A DNA stretch of 64,000 nucleotides from a virus. The DNA is taken from positions 18,865 to 82,864 of the IMG/VR virus record IMGVR_UViG_3300036852_000134, one strand, 5' to 3'. Shown here piece by piece: positions 1 through 7,596 of this stretch. Under the pieces are notes generated by a model, which was not told where the DNA came from, searched no databases, and was given only the letters and a program-made list of their open reading frames with translations. Position 1 is the first letter of the stretch. Each line of letters opens with the position of its first letter. Both the position numbers and the translations under genes were made by a program.

Positions 1-43
1 TGATGAGAAAGCGGCGGCGTCCTAATTCAAGCATTGCGCACCT

Positions 44-715
44 TCACTGCCACCACGGGGGCGGAGATAGAATTTCGGTGCGGCAATCTATGCTTGTTCG
101 CGCGGGCTCACAAGGCGGACGGTTGGCAAACGCGAGGAGCTGGGCTCTGGCGTCTTCAATTGGCTGGGTTGTATCGATCTCGATGACCGGAACACCTCGC
201 TCATTCAGGACTTTCTTGGCAATTTCAATGGCAGGCATCATCAAGCCCACCATCCTTGACCTGTCCTCGAACCTGGTCTCGCGCACCAGCCGGCGGGCTG
301 CGTTGCGCTCCTCAACGATGTGCTGCGGGCACTTGGTGAAGGCCACACCGATAGACACCGGCATCAGCTCGAAGTAGTGGCGGAGCTCGTTGAGGTCCTT
401 GCCCATGTCGTTCAGGCGCCAGCCGAAGCCTAGGCCGCGCTGGACGAGGCCGGTCTGGATGTAGGGGCTTTGGCCTTCCATCCGGGCTACGGTGGCCATC
501 TTGCGCACCGAGCGGTTGACCATGCGCAGGGCGGCGCCGAATGTGGCGTGCGGCTTGATGAGGTGGAAGAGGCGCGTGCACTCGTTGCAGAAGTCGAGCC
601 AAGAGGCCGGGGGTAGGCGGTTCTCAATGGTGATGGCGTGCGGGCCGTAGAGCGGGTCGCAGAGTGTTGACTTGCCACTCCCCGGCGGGCCGGCGCAGTC
701 CAGCCAAGCGGTCAC
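44..715 (-). CDS. P-loop kinase/ATPase
   Basis: A 223-residue protein with a clear Walker A motif (GPPGSGKST, residues 9-17) after a short hydrophobic strand, as in small nucleotide or sugar kinases. The middle is rich in Arg and His, and no second recognisable catalytic motif lets me name a substrate. It is the last visible gene of a minus-strand run and ends 43 bases from the window edge. Upstream neighbours are a SAM methyltransferase, a glycosyltransferase and an FAD oxidoreductase, so phosphorylation of a glycan or nucleotide precursor is a reasonable guess. ATP binding is well supported; the substrate is not. Confidence 0.8.
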   Translation of the reverse strand: MTAWLDCAGPPGSGKSTLCDPLYGPHAITIENRLPPASWLDFCNECTRLFHLIKPHATFGAALRMVNRSVRKMATVARMEGQSPYIQTGLVQRGLGFGWRLNDMGKDLNELRHYFELMPVSIGVAFTKCPQHIVEERNAARRLVRETRFEDRSRMVGLMMPAIEIAKKVLNERGVPVIEIDTTQPIEDARAQLLAFANRPPCEPARTSIDCRTEILSPPPWWQ

Positions 716-1143
716 GCTGCCACCACCGTTCCGCCGAGCCCGCCGATCCCCTGCGTGTCATCGGCCCATGTGATGGTCTTCATATCGCCGTCGATGCCGC
801 GGTGGTCGTAGAGGGTGTCTCTTACGTCCTTGGGCATGATGCGGTCGCCGTTGTTGCGGCGGGCGTAGCCTTCGTGATCCACGTAGAAGTTGTGGGGGTT
901 GGGCTTTGACTTGCGGGAAGGGAGGGTGGAGACGTTTGAGGCCGGCGGCGCGGCGCCGCGCCGCCGCGGAGCGTCGGCTGCCGTCAGGCGGGCCGCAGCA
1001 TCGCCACCGTACAACGTGCCGAACGCCAGCGCCATGAGGTTAAGCCAGGCGATCTGCTTCTCGACAGGCCACTCTGTGTCACTGGGCGGCAGCTTCTTGA
1101 TCAGCGCCTCAATGAGGGGATCGGCGGATTTCGGACGGGCCAT
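712..1143 (-). CDS. hypothetical phage protein
   Basis: 143 residues, not recognised. The ATG at 1143 is chosen because it overlaps the stop of the upstream methyltransferase gene in an ATGA arrangement; the longer open frame upstream is Arg/Pro-rich and is the shadow of that gene. The N-terminal part is a short helical segment, the middle is Ala/Arg-rich linker, and the C-terminal part is polar with a Gly-rich end. It overlaps the kinase gene start, so the two are probably translationally coupled. Confidence 0.75.
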   Translation of the reverse strand: MARPKSADPLIEALIKKLPPSDTEWPVEKQIAWLNLMALAFGTLYGGDAAARLTAADAPRRRGAAPPASNVSTLPSRKSKPNPHNFYVDHEGYARRNNGDRIMPKDVRDTLYDHRGIDGDMKTITWADDTQGIGGLGGTVVAA

Positions 1144-1814
1144 CAGGCTGCCTCCGGACGCAATTCTACGATCCGGTAGTCCTCGTGATACCCGGCCTGA
1201 TCTCGTGCGACCGTCCAACCCTGGAGCGCGCTGGCTATCAGGGCGTGGCTCACAGCGAACGGGTGGTTGCGAACCCGAGCCGTGAACACGATCCGCTGCC
1301 TCGCCAGTCGTTGCATCTCCTGCAACATGCGGACGATGCCCTCGGGGCCGTGCTGCTGGATGATCCAGCGGGTGATGCGGCAGTTTACGGTTGCATCCAC
1401 ACACTTGCCTGGGAACTTGGACGCGAGCAGGTCACCATGGAACAGCGCCCAGCGCGCGAGCGGCCCCTTCTCCGTGGCGATGGCCTCAGTGGGGTTATTC
1501 ACCTTCCTGCCGGCGAGAGCCAGCATGTCGGCGGAGATGTCAACGCCACGGACGACGAAGCCCTTGCGGTCGTAGAAGTCGAAGAAGCGGCCAGTGCCGC
1601 AGGGGGCGTCGATGACCCAGGAACCGCTGGGCATGTCGTCGAGGAAGCCCTCAATGATCTTCTGCTCGGCGATCCACTTGGGGGACTGCTCGCGCTTGGC
1701 GTCGTAGCCAGTGGCGACTTGGCCGGTGTACTTCAAGGCGCCACCCTGCTGGGGAGCCGGCTGCTGCGGCTGCGACCCGGCGGGGGGGAGGTATTCCATG
1801 AGGGGGTTGGGCAT
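1143..1814 (-). CDS. class I SAM-dependent methyltransferase
   Basis: 223 residues with a proline/glutamine-rich N-terminal 25 residues, then a Rossmann methyltransferase core. Motif I is DAPCGTGRF near residues 69-77 and the motif II acidic residue is in RGVDIS. This is the ubiquinone/menaquinone-type fold used on small molecules, sugars or proteins. It ends in an ATGA overlap with the next gene and sits among glycan-type enzymes, so a sugar or virion-protein substrate is plausible. The substrate cannot be read from the sequence. Confidence 0.85.
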   Translation of the reverse strand: MPNPLMEYLPPAGSQPQQPAPQQGGALKYTGQVATGYDAKREQSPKWIAEQKIIEGFLDDMPSGSWVIDAPCGTGRFFDFYDRKGFVVRGVDISADMLALAGRKVNNPTEAIATEKGPLARWALFHGDLLASKFPGKCVDATVNCRITRWIIQQHGPEGIVRMLQEMQRLARQRIVFTARVRNHPFAVSHALIASALQGWTVARDQAGYHEDYRIVELRPEAA

Positions 1815-1817
1815 GCG

Positions 1818-2609
1818 TCAGCGCTCGTTTTGGATGATCTCATAGACCTGCCGGTCCGTTATGTGGAACTGCCCGGCGATCACAGTCTTTGGAATCTTGG
1901 TAGCATGCAACCGCATGATCTCGCGATTTCGGGCTTCACGCGCCAATGCCTCTGCACTGCAACCCGTCTCTGATAATGCGTTTTCGAGCGACCACCCGTG
2001 TTCCACGAGGCGTTGCCGTACTTTGTGATATGAGACCGTTGTTCCAGACAACTCCCCCGCCTTCTTGAGCGGCATCTGCTGTCCACCATATTCCACGACG
2101 CGACAACTGCGACGGTTCAGTGCCTGCTCCTTAGCGGTAGCCCACCTGCAATTACCGGGCTCGTAATTGCCGTCATTGTTGACGCGGTCGATGGTGAGCT
2201 TGTCAGGACACTCGCCCATGTCCTCTAGGAAGTTCTCGAACTTCTTCCAGCGCTCGCATACGGTGATGCCGCGGCCGCCATAAGCTGCATACTCAGCCAC
2301 TCGGTCATTTGAGCACCGCTGGCACATGGCTTCCCATGCACGATAAGCCCGTGATCGCCCCTTTCGGATCGATGACTGCCCGTGCGTCGTGAACCTCTTC
2401 GATGTACTCTCTTTCTGATAGCAGCCACAGCTGCTGATTTGGCCCTTGCGCAAGTTCTGGCTCAGAGCGGTCGTCTCTTGACCGCAATCGCAGCGACATA
2501 GATAGCGCATCTTCTGTTGGCCGGATGGGAATATATGGAGGCCTACTTCTGATATCACTATGAGCCGGCCGAACCGGTGACCGATGATGGGGATCGTAAC
2601 GCCTCTCAT
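1818..2609 (-). CDS. HNH-like endonuclease with C-terminal HTH
   Basis: 263 residues. The N-terminal part carries a CRCDCG...SCGC zinc-binding pattern (about residues 40-65). The middle has the YGGRGI-VCERW / IDR-NN-G-YEP-NCRWAT signature of phage HNH proteins, and the last 50 residues resemble a helix-turn-helix that could direct binding. The ATG at 2609 overlaps the upstream stop (ATGA); an upstream in-frame start at 2630 is less likely. Such free-standing genes are usually homing endonucleases, and this one sits between glycosyltransferase and methyltransferase genes as an insertion would. Confidence 0.75.
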   Translation of the reverse strand: MRGVTIPIIGHRFGRLIVISEVGLHIFPSGQQKMRYLCRCDCGQETTALSQNLRKGQISSCGCYQKESTSKRFTTHGQSSIRKGRSRAYRAWEAMCQRCSNDRVAEYAAYGGRGITVCERWKKFENFLEDMGECPDKLTIDRVNNDGNYEPGNCRWATAKEQALNRRSCRVVEYGGQQMPLKKAGELSGTTVSYHKVRQRLVEHGWSLENALSETGCSAEALAREARNREIMRLHATKIPKTVIAGQFHITDRQVYEIIQNER

Positions 2610-3313
2610 TTGTAAAACCTGGATACCCACGGGTGGTCTATCTGAACCTGCGGCTGGCTCGGCTCACGCGCACCAGGGAAGCTGACGATGCAGGCGTTCT
2701 CGGGAAGCTCAGAGCCGACGCCCTTGCTACCCAATCTGCCTGCACCATAGATACCCCAGTTCGCGTCGAAATGCGCCTCGTTCCATTCGAGGCGCTCGGA
2801 TATCCACGCTTGCTCTTTGCCGCCAAACCTCCAGTTGAACCAGCGGTCGGTTTGGCCTGGGATGAAATCGTCCCACAACTCCTGGCGGACGCCGGCTGAG
2901 AACAGCTGCACGCTCGACTGGTAGAAGGCGCGGCCCGGCAATCCGAAGTTGGGATTTCTCCAAAACACCGCCGGCTCCGTCCTAGCGGCGATGTGGTCGA
3001 GGCTTCCCGTGATGACCACGTCGAGGTCGAGGCTAAGGATGCGCTCCCCAAGATTGGCTCGCGCCCATTCCCCGTTGTGTTGCATCAGCCTTATGCAGAC
3101 CGTGCCGGGGACGTGCCTGCGCCAGTCGAGGGGGACACAGTCGATGCCGTCGATCTTGTCGTCAGTGACGCACACGAAGCGATGAGGCAGGCTCAGATGG
3201 CGCGCCACCATCGATTTCAGAATGTGAACGTGCTCGTGACGAAACGTGTAGCCGCGGCGCTGGCTGTCGCGGGCTGGATCAGACCAGAAGTAGGTGCAGA
3301 CGACCAATTCCAT
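2606..3313 (-). CDS. glycosyltransferase, GT-A type
   Basis: 235 residues from the ATG at 3313; a TTG four codons upstream is possible. The N-terminal strand VVCTYFW followed by a long variable region and then SLDLDVV (residues 94-100) is the layout of GT-A glycosyltransferases, where the DxD pair (D96, D98) holds the metal and nucleotide sugar. Later Trp-rich segments and acceptor-type loops fit phage and capsule-locus glycosyltransferases. It is coupled to flanking genes by overlap or a 4-base gap. Acceptor unknown; a virion protein or host glycan is likely from context. Confidence 0.75.
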   Translation of the reverse strand: MELVVCTYFWSDPARDSQRRGYTFRHEHVHILKSMVARHLSLPHRFVCVTDDKIDGIDCVPLDWRRHVPGTVCIRLMQHNGEWARANLGERILSLDLDVVITGSLDHIAARTEPAVFWRNPNFGLPGRAFYQSSVQLFSAGVRQELWDDFIPGQTDRWFNWRFGGKEQAWISERLEWNEAHFDANWGIYGAGRLGSKGVGSELPENACIVSFPGAREPSQPQVQIDHPWVSRFYK

Positions 3314-3317
3314 GGAG

Positions 3318-3635
3318 CTACTCAAGGCCTAGTTCCTGGCTCACTGCAGTAAGCTCGTCCAACGCCCTTGCGCGATCAGTTACGACGCCAAAAGCTTCCA
3401 GCTCCATCTCCGTCCACTTGACCGCGGTGAACGGCCCCACGACATAGAGCCCCTTGTCGGTCTGCGGTATGCACCAGTAGCAGTCGTGGGCCGGCACATA
3501 TCCAGCACGCCAGTTCGCCTTGTTGGCTATGAGCTTGGCGTAGAAGTCCTCGCCCATCTCTCTGATGTAGAGGGAGAGGCGGGACTCCGCGAGGTCGCGG
3601 AGCTTGGAGTGGAAGGCTTCGGTTTTAGCGACCAC
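3318..3635 (-). CDS. hypothetical protein
   Basis: 105 residues, unrecognised, starting at GTG. The N-terminal helix is charged; the central part contains the aromatic-rich segment CYWCIPQTDKGLYVVGPF. No membrane segment or signal is seen. Its start overlaps the end of the small membrane-protein gene by 11 bases and it is followed by the glycosyltransferase after 4 bases, so it belongs to the same transcript. Confidence 0.65.
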   Translation of the reverse strand: MVAKTEAFHSKLRDLAESRLSLYIREMGEDFYAKLIANKANWRAGYVPAHDCYWCIPQTDKGLYVVGPFTAVKWTEMELEAFGVVTDRARALDELTAVSQELGLE

Positions 3636-3756
3636 TTCTTAGTTCCAGACTTTGGATGCGCTGCTCAAGCCGCCTAATGCGGCTAGTCAGATAGCCTATG
3701 ACGAAAAATGCCATGGCCAGGAAACCATAGATGGCGACTGCATCCCACTTGGTCAT
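3625..3756 (-). CDS. 43-residue single-pass membrane protein
   Basis: A short gene with one hydrophobic helix near residues 6-23 (VAIYGFLAMAFFVIGYL) followed by a basic, coiled-coil-like tail (RRLEQRIQSLELR). The ATG overlaps the stop of the FAD oxidoreductase gene (ATGA) and its own stop lies inside the next gene, which argues strongly for real translation. Function unknown; it could anchor the glycan-modifying enzymes at the inner membrane. Confidence 0.65.
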   Translation of the reverse strand: MTKWDAVAIYGFLAMAFFVIGYLTSRIRRLEQRIQSLELRSGR

Positions 3757-4817
3757 GCGGCCTCGCGTTTCTCAACGAGGCCGATTATATCAACTACCTG
3801 CTGCGCTGCCACTGTGGCACAGCCTAGTTTCCCACTGAATATCCGGATGATGTTGTCGCCGATCAACTCGACTAAGGTTGGACGCCCATCGTCCGCATCT
3901 CGACCGGGAAGCACGGCGCGAACCGTCCACATAGACCCCACGAATTCAGCATCCCTGAGACCCGGAATGAATTTCACCCCAGCCTCGATGAAATCCTGGA
4001 CCCTTGTGTGCGCAGGGTTAACCACCAGCCCGCAATTCAGGTAGCCCCTCAGTTGCCGAGGAATCGCTGGCCGGAGCCCGACGTTTGCATGGTGGATGGC
4101 ATGCTTCACATGCCCCATGACATGCAGGTCGGTATTCCCGTAAGGGTCTAGGCAGCAGAACTCCCCGTCCATGACGACGATGCCGATGCCGCGGAACTTG
4201 GAAGGCATCCGCAGCAAGGGCTTCTCGACCACCTCGAACTGAAACGGCTCCACTCTTGCACCGAGGTCGAAAGCAACCGCGTTGGTGGAAGCGTAGGCGG
4301 CGACAACGATTGCATCGAACTTTGAACGCAAGGATCGTGTTGCCGACTTCAGGTGGACCGTTACACCGGACTCTTGCAGGCGCTGCGCAACGATTGCACG
4401 CAAGCGTTGGAGGTCGAGCCGCGCCTCGTCCACCGAGAGCACCACGTTGACAGCATCCGCGTTGATCATCGTCGGGCTGGCGTCCACGAAGGACAACCCG
4501 TGACGCATGCAGAAGGCGACATACTCCAGGCCTGAAACCTTGCTGCCTTCCTTGGCGATGGCGTAGTAGTGGCGGCCACCGTCGATGATGGCGTCACCGT
4601 ACTCAGCACGGAAAGAGGTGAGAGCGGCCTGGCATTCAGCGACGGTGGCCGCGCTCCTTGGGTAGTGGAATCCCTCATGGGTTCTGGCCTGGTTCACTGC
4701 CGATGCCGCGCCCATGACCTCATTGGGCTCGTAGAGGTGAACATCATGGCCAGCGCGAGCGAGATGGACGGCGGCGGTGCATCCAAAGAGGCCGCCCCCA
4801 GCAACACAGACCCGCAT
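3753..4817 (-). CDS. FAD-dependent oxidoreductase (DAO family)
   Basis: 354 residues. Residues 3-12 form the dinucleotide-binding turn (VCVAGGGLFG) followed by the Glu at the end of the second strand (LYEPN). The segment NQARTHEGFHYPRS near residue 42 is, from memory, typical of FAD oxidoreductases in polysaccharide loci. The C-terminal part has the GSMWTVRAVLPGRD/IIRIFSGKLG layout of DAO-fold enzymes. TGATG overlap with the upstream gene fixes the start. It probably oxidises a sugar or amino-sugar precursor; substrate not visible. Confidence 0.8.
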   Translation of the reverse strand: MRVCVAGGGLFGCTAAVHLARAGHDVHLYEPNEVMGAASAVNQARTHEGFHYPRSAATVAECQAALTSFRAEYGDAIIDGGRHYYAIAKEGSKVSGLEYVAFCMRHGLSFVDASPTMINADAVNVVLSVDEARLDLQRLRAIVAQRLQESGVTVHLKSATRSLRSKFDAIVVAAYASTNAVAFDLGARVEPFQFEVVEKPLLRMPSKFRGIGIVVMDGEFCCLDPYGNTDLHVMGHVKHAIHHANVGLRPAIPRQLRGYLNCGLVVNPAHTRVQDFIEAGVKFIPGLRDAEFVGSMWTVRAVLPGRDADDGRPTLVELIGDNIIRIFSGKLGCATVAAQQVVDIIGLVEKREAA

Positions 4818-5518
4818 CACCACTTCCACTGCGGCATGTCGAACAGGCAACTCTCACGGTTGGCGACCACCTTGATGCCGCGCTTCATCGCCTCATGGAT
4901 GAAATACTGGATGCCGGGGCGCTGGTAGACGTACTCATTCTCAGCAGCCTGCATGATGCCCCACAGGCCGATCATTGGAATGCCATCAGTCTCTGCGTCC
5001 ACGATCGACTTCGCGAACATATAGGCGATGCTGCTGGTGAACTGGCACGGATCGAAGATGCCGTCATGGTTCGGGATCTCGGCGATCCTTTCGCCAACAA
5101 TGGCCCCATCTGGTCCCTGGACCTTCACCTTCTGGAGCGTGGACGTGCCCCTGAGTTCCTTCTCGGGATAGAGCCGACCGCCCTTGAAGGACTTAAGCGC
5201 CTTCTGGTCTCGCAGCCACACGAACGGCTGCTCACTCAGATACTTGAGGTATGGGAAGGGCCGGCTCGGGTCCTCCAAGGGAAGGTGGACTTCGAAGACC
5301 TCGTCAACGCGCGGCAGCGCCGTCGCGTACTTGCTCATTCCGTATGGCGTATTATCCGGAGAGCACGCCAGAATCTTCCAGCTCGCGTCTCCGTAGGGAG
5401 CAGCATCCTTAGTCGTCGGATTGCTGCCGACAATGGCCAAGCCACGAACGGCTGTCTTGGGTGCGGCCGGGAGGACATCCCCACCGGCCGCCTTGGTCTC
5501 TATGAGATCATCAAGCAT
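4817..5518 (-). CDS. Rossmann-fold MptE/sialyltransferase-like protein
   Basis: 233 residues. After a short N-terminal lead, LAIVGSNPTTKDA is followed by a nucleotide-fold strand pattern and, near the end, FTSSIAYMFAKSIVD...IPMIGLWG. This order (glycine-rich strand-turn, then TSS-helix-hydrophobic strand-G) resembles the GT42 sialyltransferase and DUF115/MptE-like folds. The match is by pattern only. It sits directly upstream of the FAD oxidoreductase with a TGATG overlap, which favours a glycan-linked role. Confidence 0.5.
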   Translation of the reverse strand: MLDDLIETKAAGGDVLPAAPKTAVRGLAIVGSNPTTKDAAPYGDASWKILACSPDNTPYGMSKYATALPRVDEVFEVHLPLEDPSRPFPYLKYLSEQPFVWLRDQKALKSFKGGRLYPEKELRGTSTLQKVKVQGPDGAIVGERIAEIPNHDGIFDPCQFTSSIAYMFAKSIVDAETDGIPMIGLWGIMQAAENEYVYQRPGIQYFIHEAMKRGIKVVANRESCLFDMPQWKW

Positions 5519-6384
5519 CAGAGGCCCGTATCCCTCGGAGCTGACACGTTGACCCAGTCGATATCGAGAAGGCTGGCGCCCCCAGTGTCGTACCCATAGA
5601 TGCACGGAGTAAGCGCGGTGGAACTATTGCAAGGATCGCTGATGATCCCCTTAGGAACGCCGTCCACGTAGAACGTGACCGTTCCGCCCGTGTCGGAGCT
5701 GCTGCGGTGCAGCTCGGCTTCCAGGGTCACATAGGTGTTGTCGGTGGGGGTCACAGTCGTCAACTGCACCGATTGCAGTGTGTCGCCATCGACGGCAAAG
5801 CCGTGCCATCCCGTGGAGCCGCCGAGGTTCCAGCCGATGCCAAAGGCATTGGTCGCGGCTGCGCCGTCAGCGCTGCCTCCAGTGTCGAATACCGGCATCT
5901 CGGCCGAAGTCGTATCGGTGAAGCCGACGAAGACGCCGTGCTCGCCGCCCGTGTAGATGGACTTCTTGATGCGCGCGCCAAAGCGCAGTCGGCCGGAATG
6001 GGCGCCAGGACCCTGGTTGGGTTTCCAGGACAGCTGAGGACCGACCATGCCGAATGTGGTACCCGCGACAGTTGTCGTGGTCGTGCTCTGCGACGGTGTG
6101 AACCTGAACACACCATTCGTGCCGGCGGTAATGAGACCCGTCGTACCAGTATCACCTTTGCGGGTGATGAAATACTGACCGGCGGTTCCGGTGTCGCCGA
6201 GCAGATCGGCGCCGACACTTGCATAGAAGTCATCGAAGATGGCGGTGGTGTCAGGAGCGCCAGGCATGACGACTGCGGGCTTGCCATCACCGCCTGCGAC
6301 GAAGCCGTACGGAGCCAGGACCTGGTCGTCATTGGTGAGGCCTAGCGCCCGTCGATGGATGCCCTTGAGCATGGACTTAGACAT
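5518..6384 (-). CDS. phage structural protein, lectin-like fold
   Basis: 288 residues, rich in Gly, Thr and Ser with alternating strands and few charged residues. The layout resembles a concanavalin/LamG-type beta-sandwich: FDDFYAS start, a central HGVFVGFTDTTS segment, then TLEAELHRSSSDTGGTVTFYVDGV. Such domains occur in phage tail fibres, decoration proteins and receptor-binding subunits. It overlaps the next gene by TGATG. Probably a virion component; exact place unknown. Confidence 0.7.
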   Translation of the reverse strand: MSKSMLKGIHRRALGLTNDDQVLAPYGFVAGGDGKPAVVMPGAPDTTAIFDDFYASVGADLLGDTGTAGQYFITRKGDTGTTGLITAGTNGVFRFTPSQSTTTTTVAGTTFGMVGPQLSWKPNQGPGAHSGRLRFGARIKKSIYTGGEHGVFVGFTDTTSAEMPVFDTGGSADGAAATNAFGIGWNLGGSTGWHGFAVDGDTLQSVQLTTVTPTDNTYVTLEAELHRSSSDTGGTVTFYVDGVPKGIISDPCNSSTALTPCIYGYDTGGASLLDIDWVNVSAPRDTGL

Positions 6385-6681
6385 TGCGGGGATTCCCTTG
6401 CTTAGTGCTTAGTGCTGTGGGAGGTTGCGGGTACGCATACTCACGGCTCACAGGAGCCGGATTCAGTTGCCTAGTGCTTGGTTCTGGACGTCGTGCGGTC
6501 GGCCGGCAGTGGCAGAACGCCGTCGAGGGCGCAGCGTCCGGTGCGCAGCAGGGAGCGCTCGGGCTGGCCACGGCCGTGCTGAGCGCCGCCGATGTGGAGG
6601 CGGTCGTTGACGATCTCCAGCATGGTCATGCGGGCCTTGTCCGTGCTAGCTGAATGTTGAGACACCGGGGGAAGAACTACG
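6385..6681. promoter_or_regulatory. divergent intergenic region
   Basis: Separates the minus-strand structural gene (start 6384) from the plus-strand methyltransferase (start 6682). It contains near-direct copies of a short AGTGCTT-type unit at about 6413-6427 and 6472-6480, and possibly the small frame at 6471-6629. No convincing promoter pair is visible, though each direction must have one unless the minus genes are read from further upstream. Confidence 0.4.
6471..6629 (-). CDS. possible 52-residue protein
   Basis: A short frame starting MTMLEIVNDRLHIGG with an AAGG ribosome site nine bases ahead. It is Arg/Gly-rich, has no known motif and lies alone between the structural gene and the reversed methyltransferase. 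Coding is uncertain. Confidence 0.3.
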   Translation of the reverse strand: MTMLEIVNDRLHIGGAQHGRGQPERSLLRTGRCALDGVLPLPADRTTSRTKH

Positions 6682-7596
6682 ATGCGAGATCTGCCCAGGC
6701 TATCCGACGAGCAACGCTCCGACCTCGCCAATGCTCTTCGGCGCACTTACTTCACGGCGTTCGGGCTCACGTACCTCGGATCGCCAGCGTTCGCTGGCGA
6801 CCTCGCCGACCACGTGGACGGTCGGTACCGACACTTCGCGGGAGACGTGGTGCCGTGGCTGCAGCGTCACCTCGCGGGCCTTGCCACCCATTCCGTCGCG
6901 GAGGTCGGCTCCGGCACCGGATCGTCCACGGCGGCGCTCGCGCCGCACGTGCGCGAGATCAGCACGTTCGAGATCGAAGAGAACTCAATCGCAGCCGCCA
7001 AGGCGCGCGCCGAGATCCTCGGCTACCGCAACGTCACGCATTGCCGCAGCCTGTTTACTGCCGACGAGGCGATGCGGATTGGCGTCGTCGATGGGGTGAT
7101 GCTGGCTGCAGTTCTTGAGCACTGCACGTTCGATGAGTGCATCGGCCTGCTCCGCGCCTCATGGGAAGCGCTCAAGCCGGGTGGATGGCTATGTGTGGTT
7201 GATACGCCGAACCGCCTCTGTCCGGTCGACTACCACACCTCGTTCCTGCCGTTCTACTCCATGCTGCCGATCGAGGTCCGCATCGCCTACGCTTGCCGCT
7301 CGCCGCGCCCCGAGTTCGGGCAGACGTTCCCCGGTGAGGATGACGCGATGCGCATGACCCGCTGGGGGTGCGGCATCTCCTACCACGAGTTCGAACTCGG
7401 CATTGGCCCTGACGTGCACAGCATGGTCATCGCCGATGGTTGGGAGCGCGAGATAGAGGCCGCGATCGGCATCCTTCCCGAGGACGCCGCGGCCGAAGGG
7501 CAGATCAAGGCGTTCGCACCGAATGTAAACCGCGCCTTCGCCAGACGGACGTTTTACTTTGTACTGCGGAAGCCACTCACGCCGCCTCGTACATGA
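6682..7596 (+). CDS. class I SAM-dependent methyltransferase, reverse orientation
   Basis: 304 residues with motif I EVGSGTGSS near residue 75, an acidic end of strand 2 (FEIEENS), and post-motif strand DGVMLAAVLEH. The C-terminal half has the LKPGGWLCVVDTPNR segment of small-molecule or lipid/sugar methyltransferases. A GGGGAAG ribosome site precedes the ATG. It is the only plus-strand gene in the first 12 kb and its last 20 bases overlap the 3' end of the tailspike gene tail to tail, which looks like a late insertion (moron). Substrate unknown. Confidence 0.85.
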   Translation: MRDLPRLSDEQRSDLANALRRTYFTAFGLTYLGSPAFAGDLADHVDGRYRHFAGDVVPWLQRHLAGLATHSVAEVGSGTGSSTAALAPHVREISTFEIEENSIAAAKARAEILGYRNVTHCRSLFTADEAMRIGVVDGVMLAAVLEHCTFDECIGLLRASWEALKPGGWLCVVDTPNRLCPVDYHTSFLPFYSMLPIEVRIAYACRSPRPEFGQTFPGEDDAMRMTRWGCGISYHEFELGIGPDVHSMVIADGWEREIEAAIGILPEDAAAEGQIKAFAPNVNRAFARRTFYFVLRKPLTPPRT

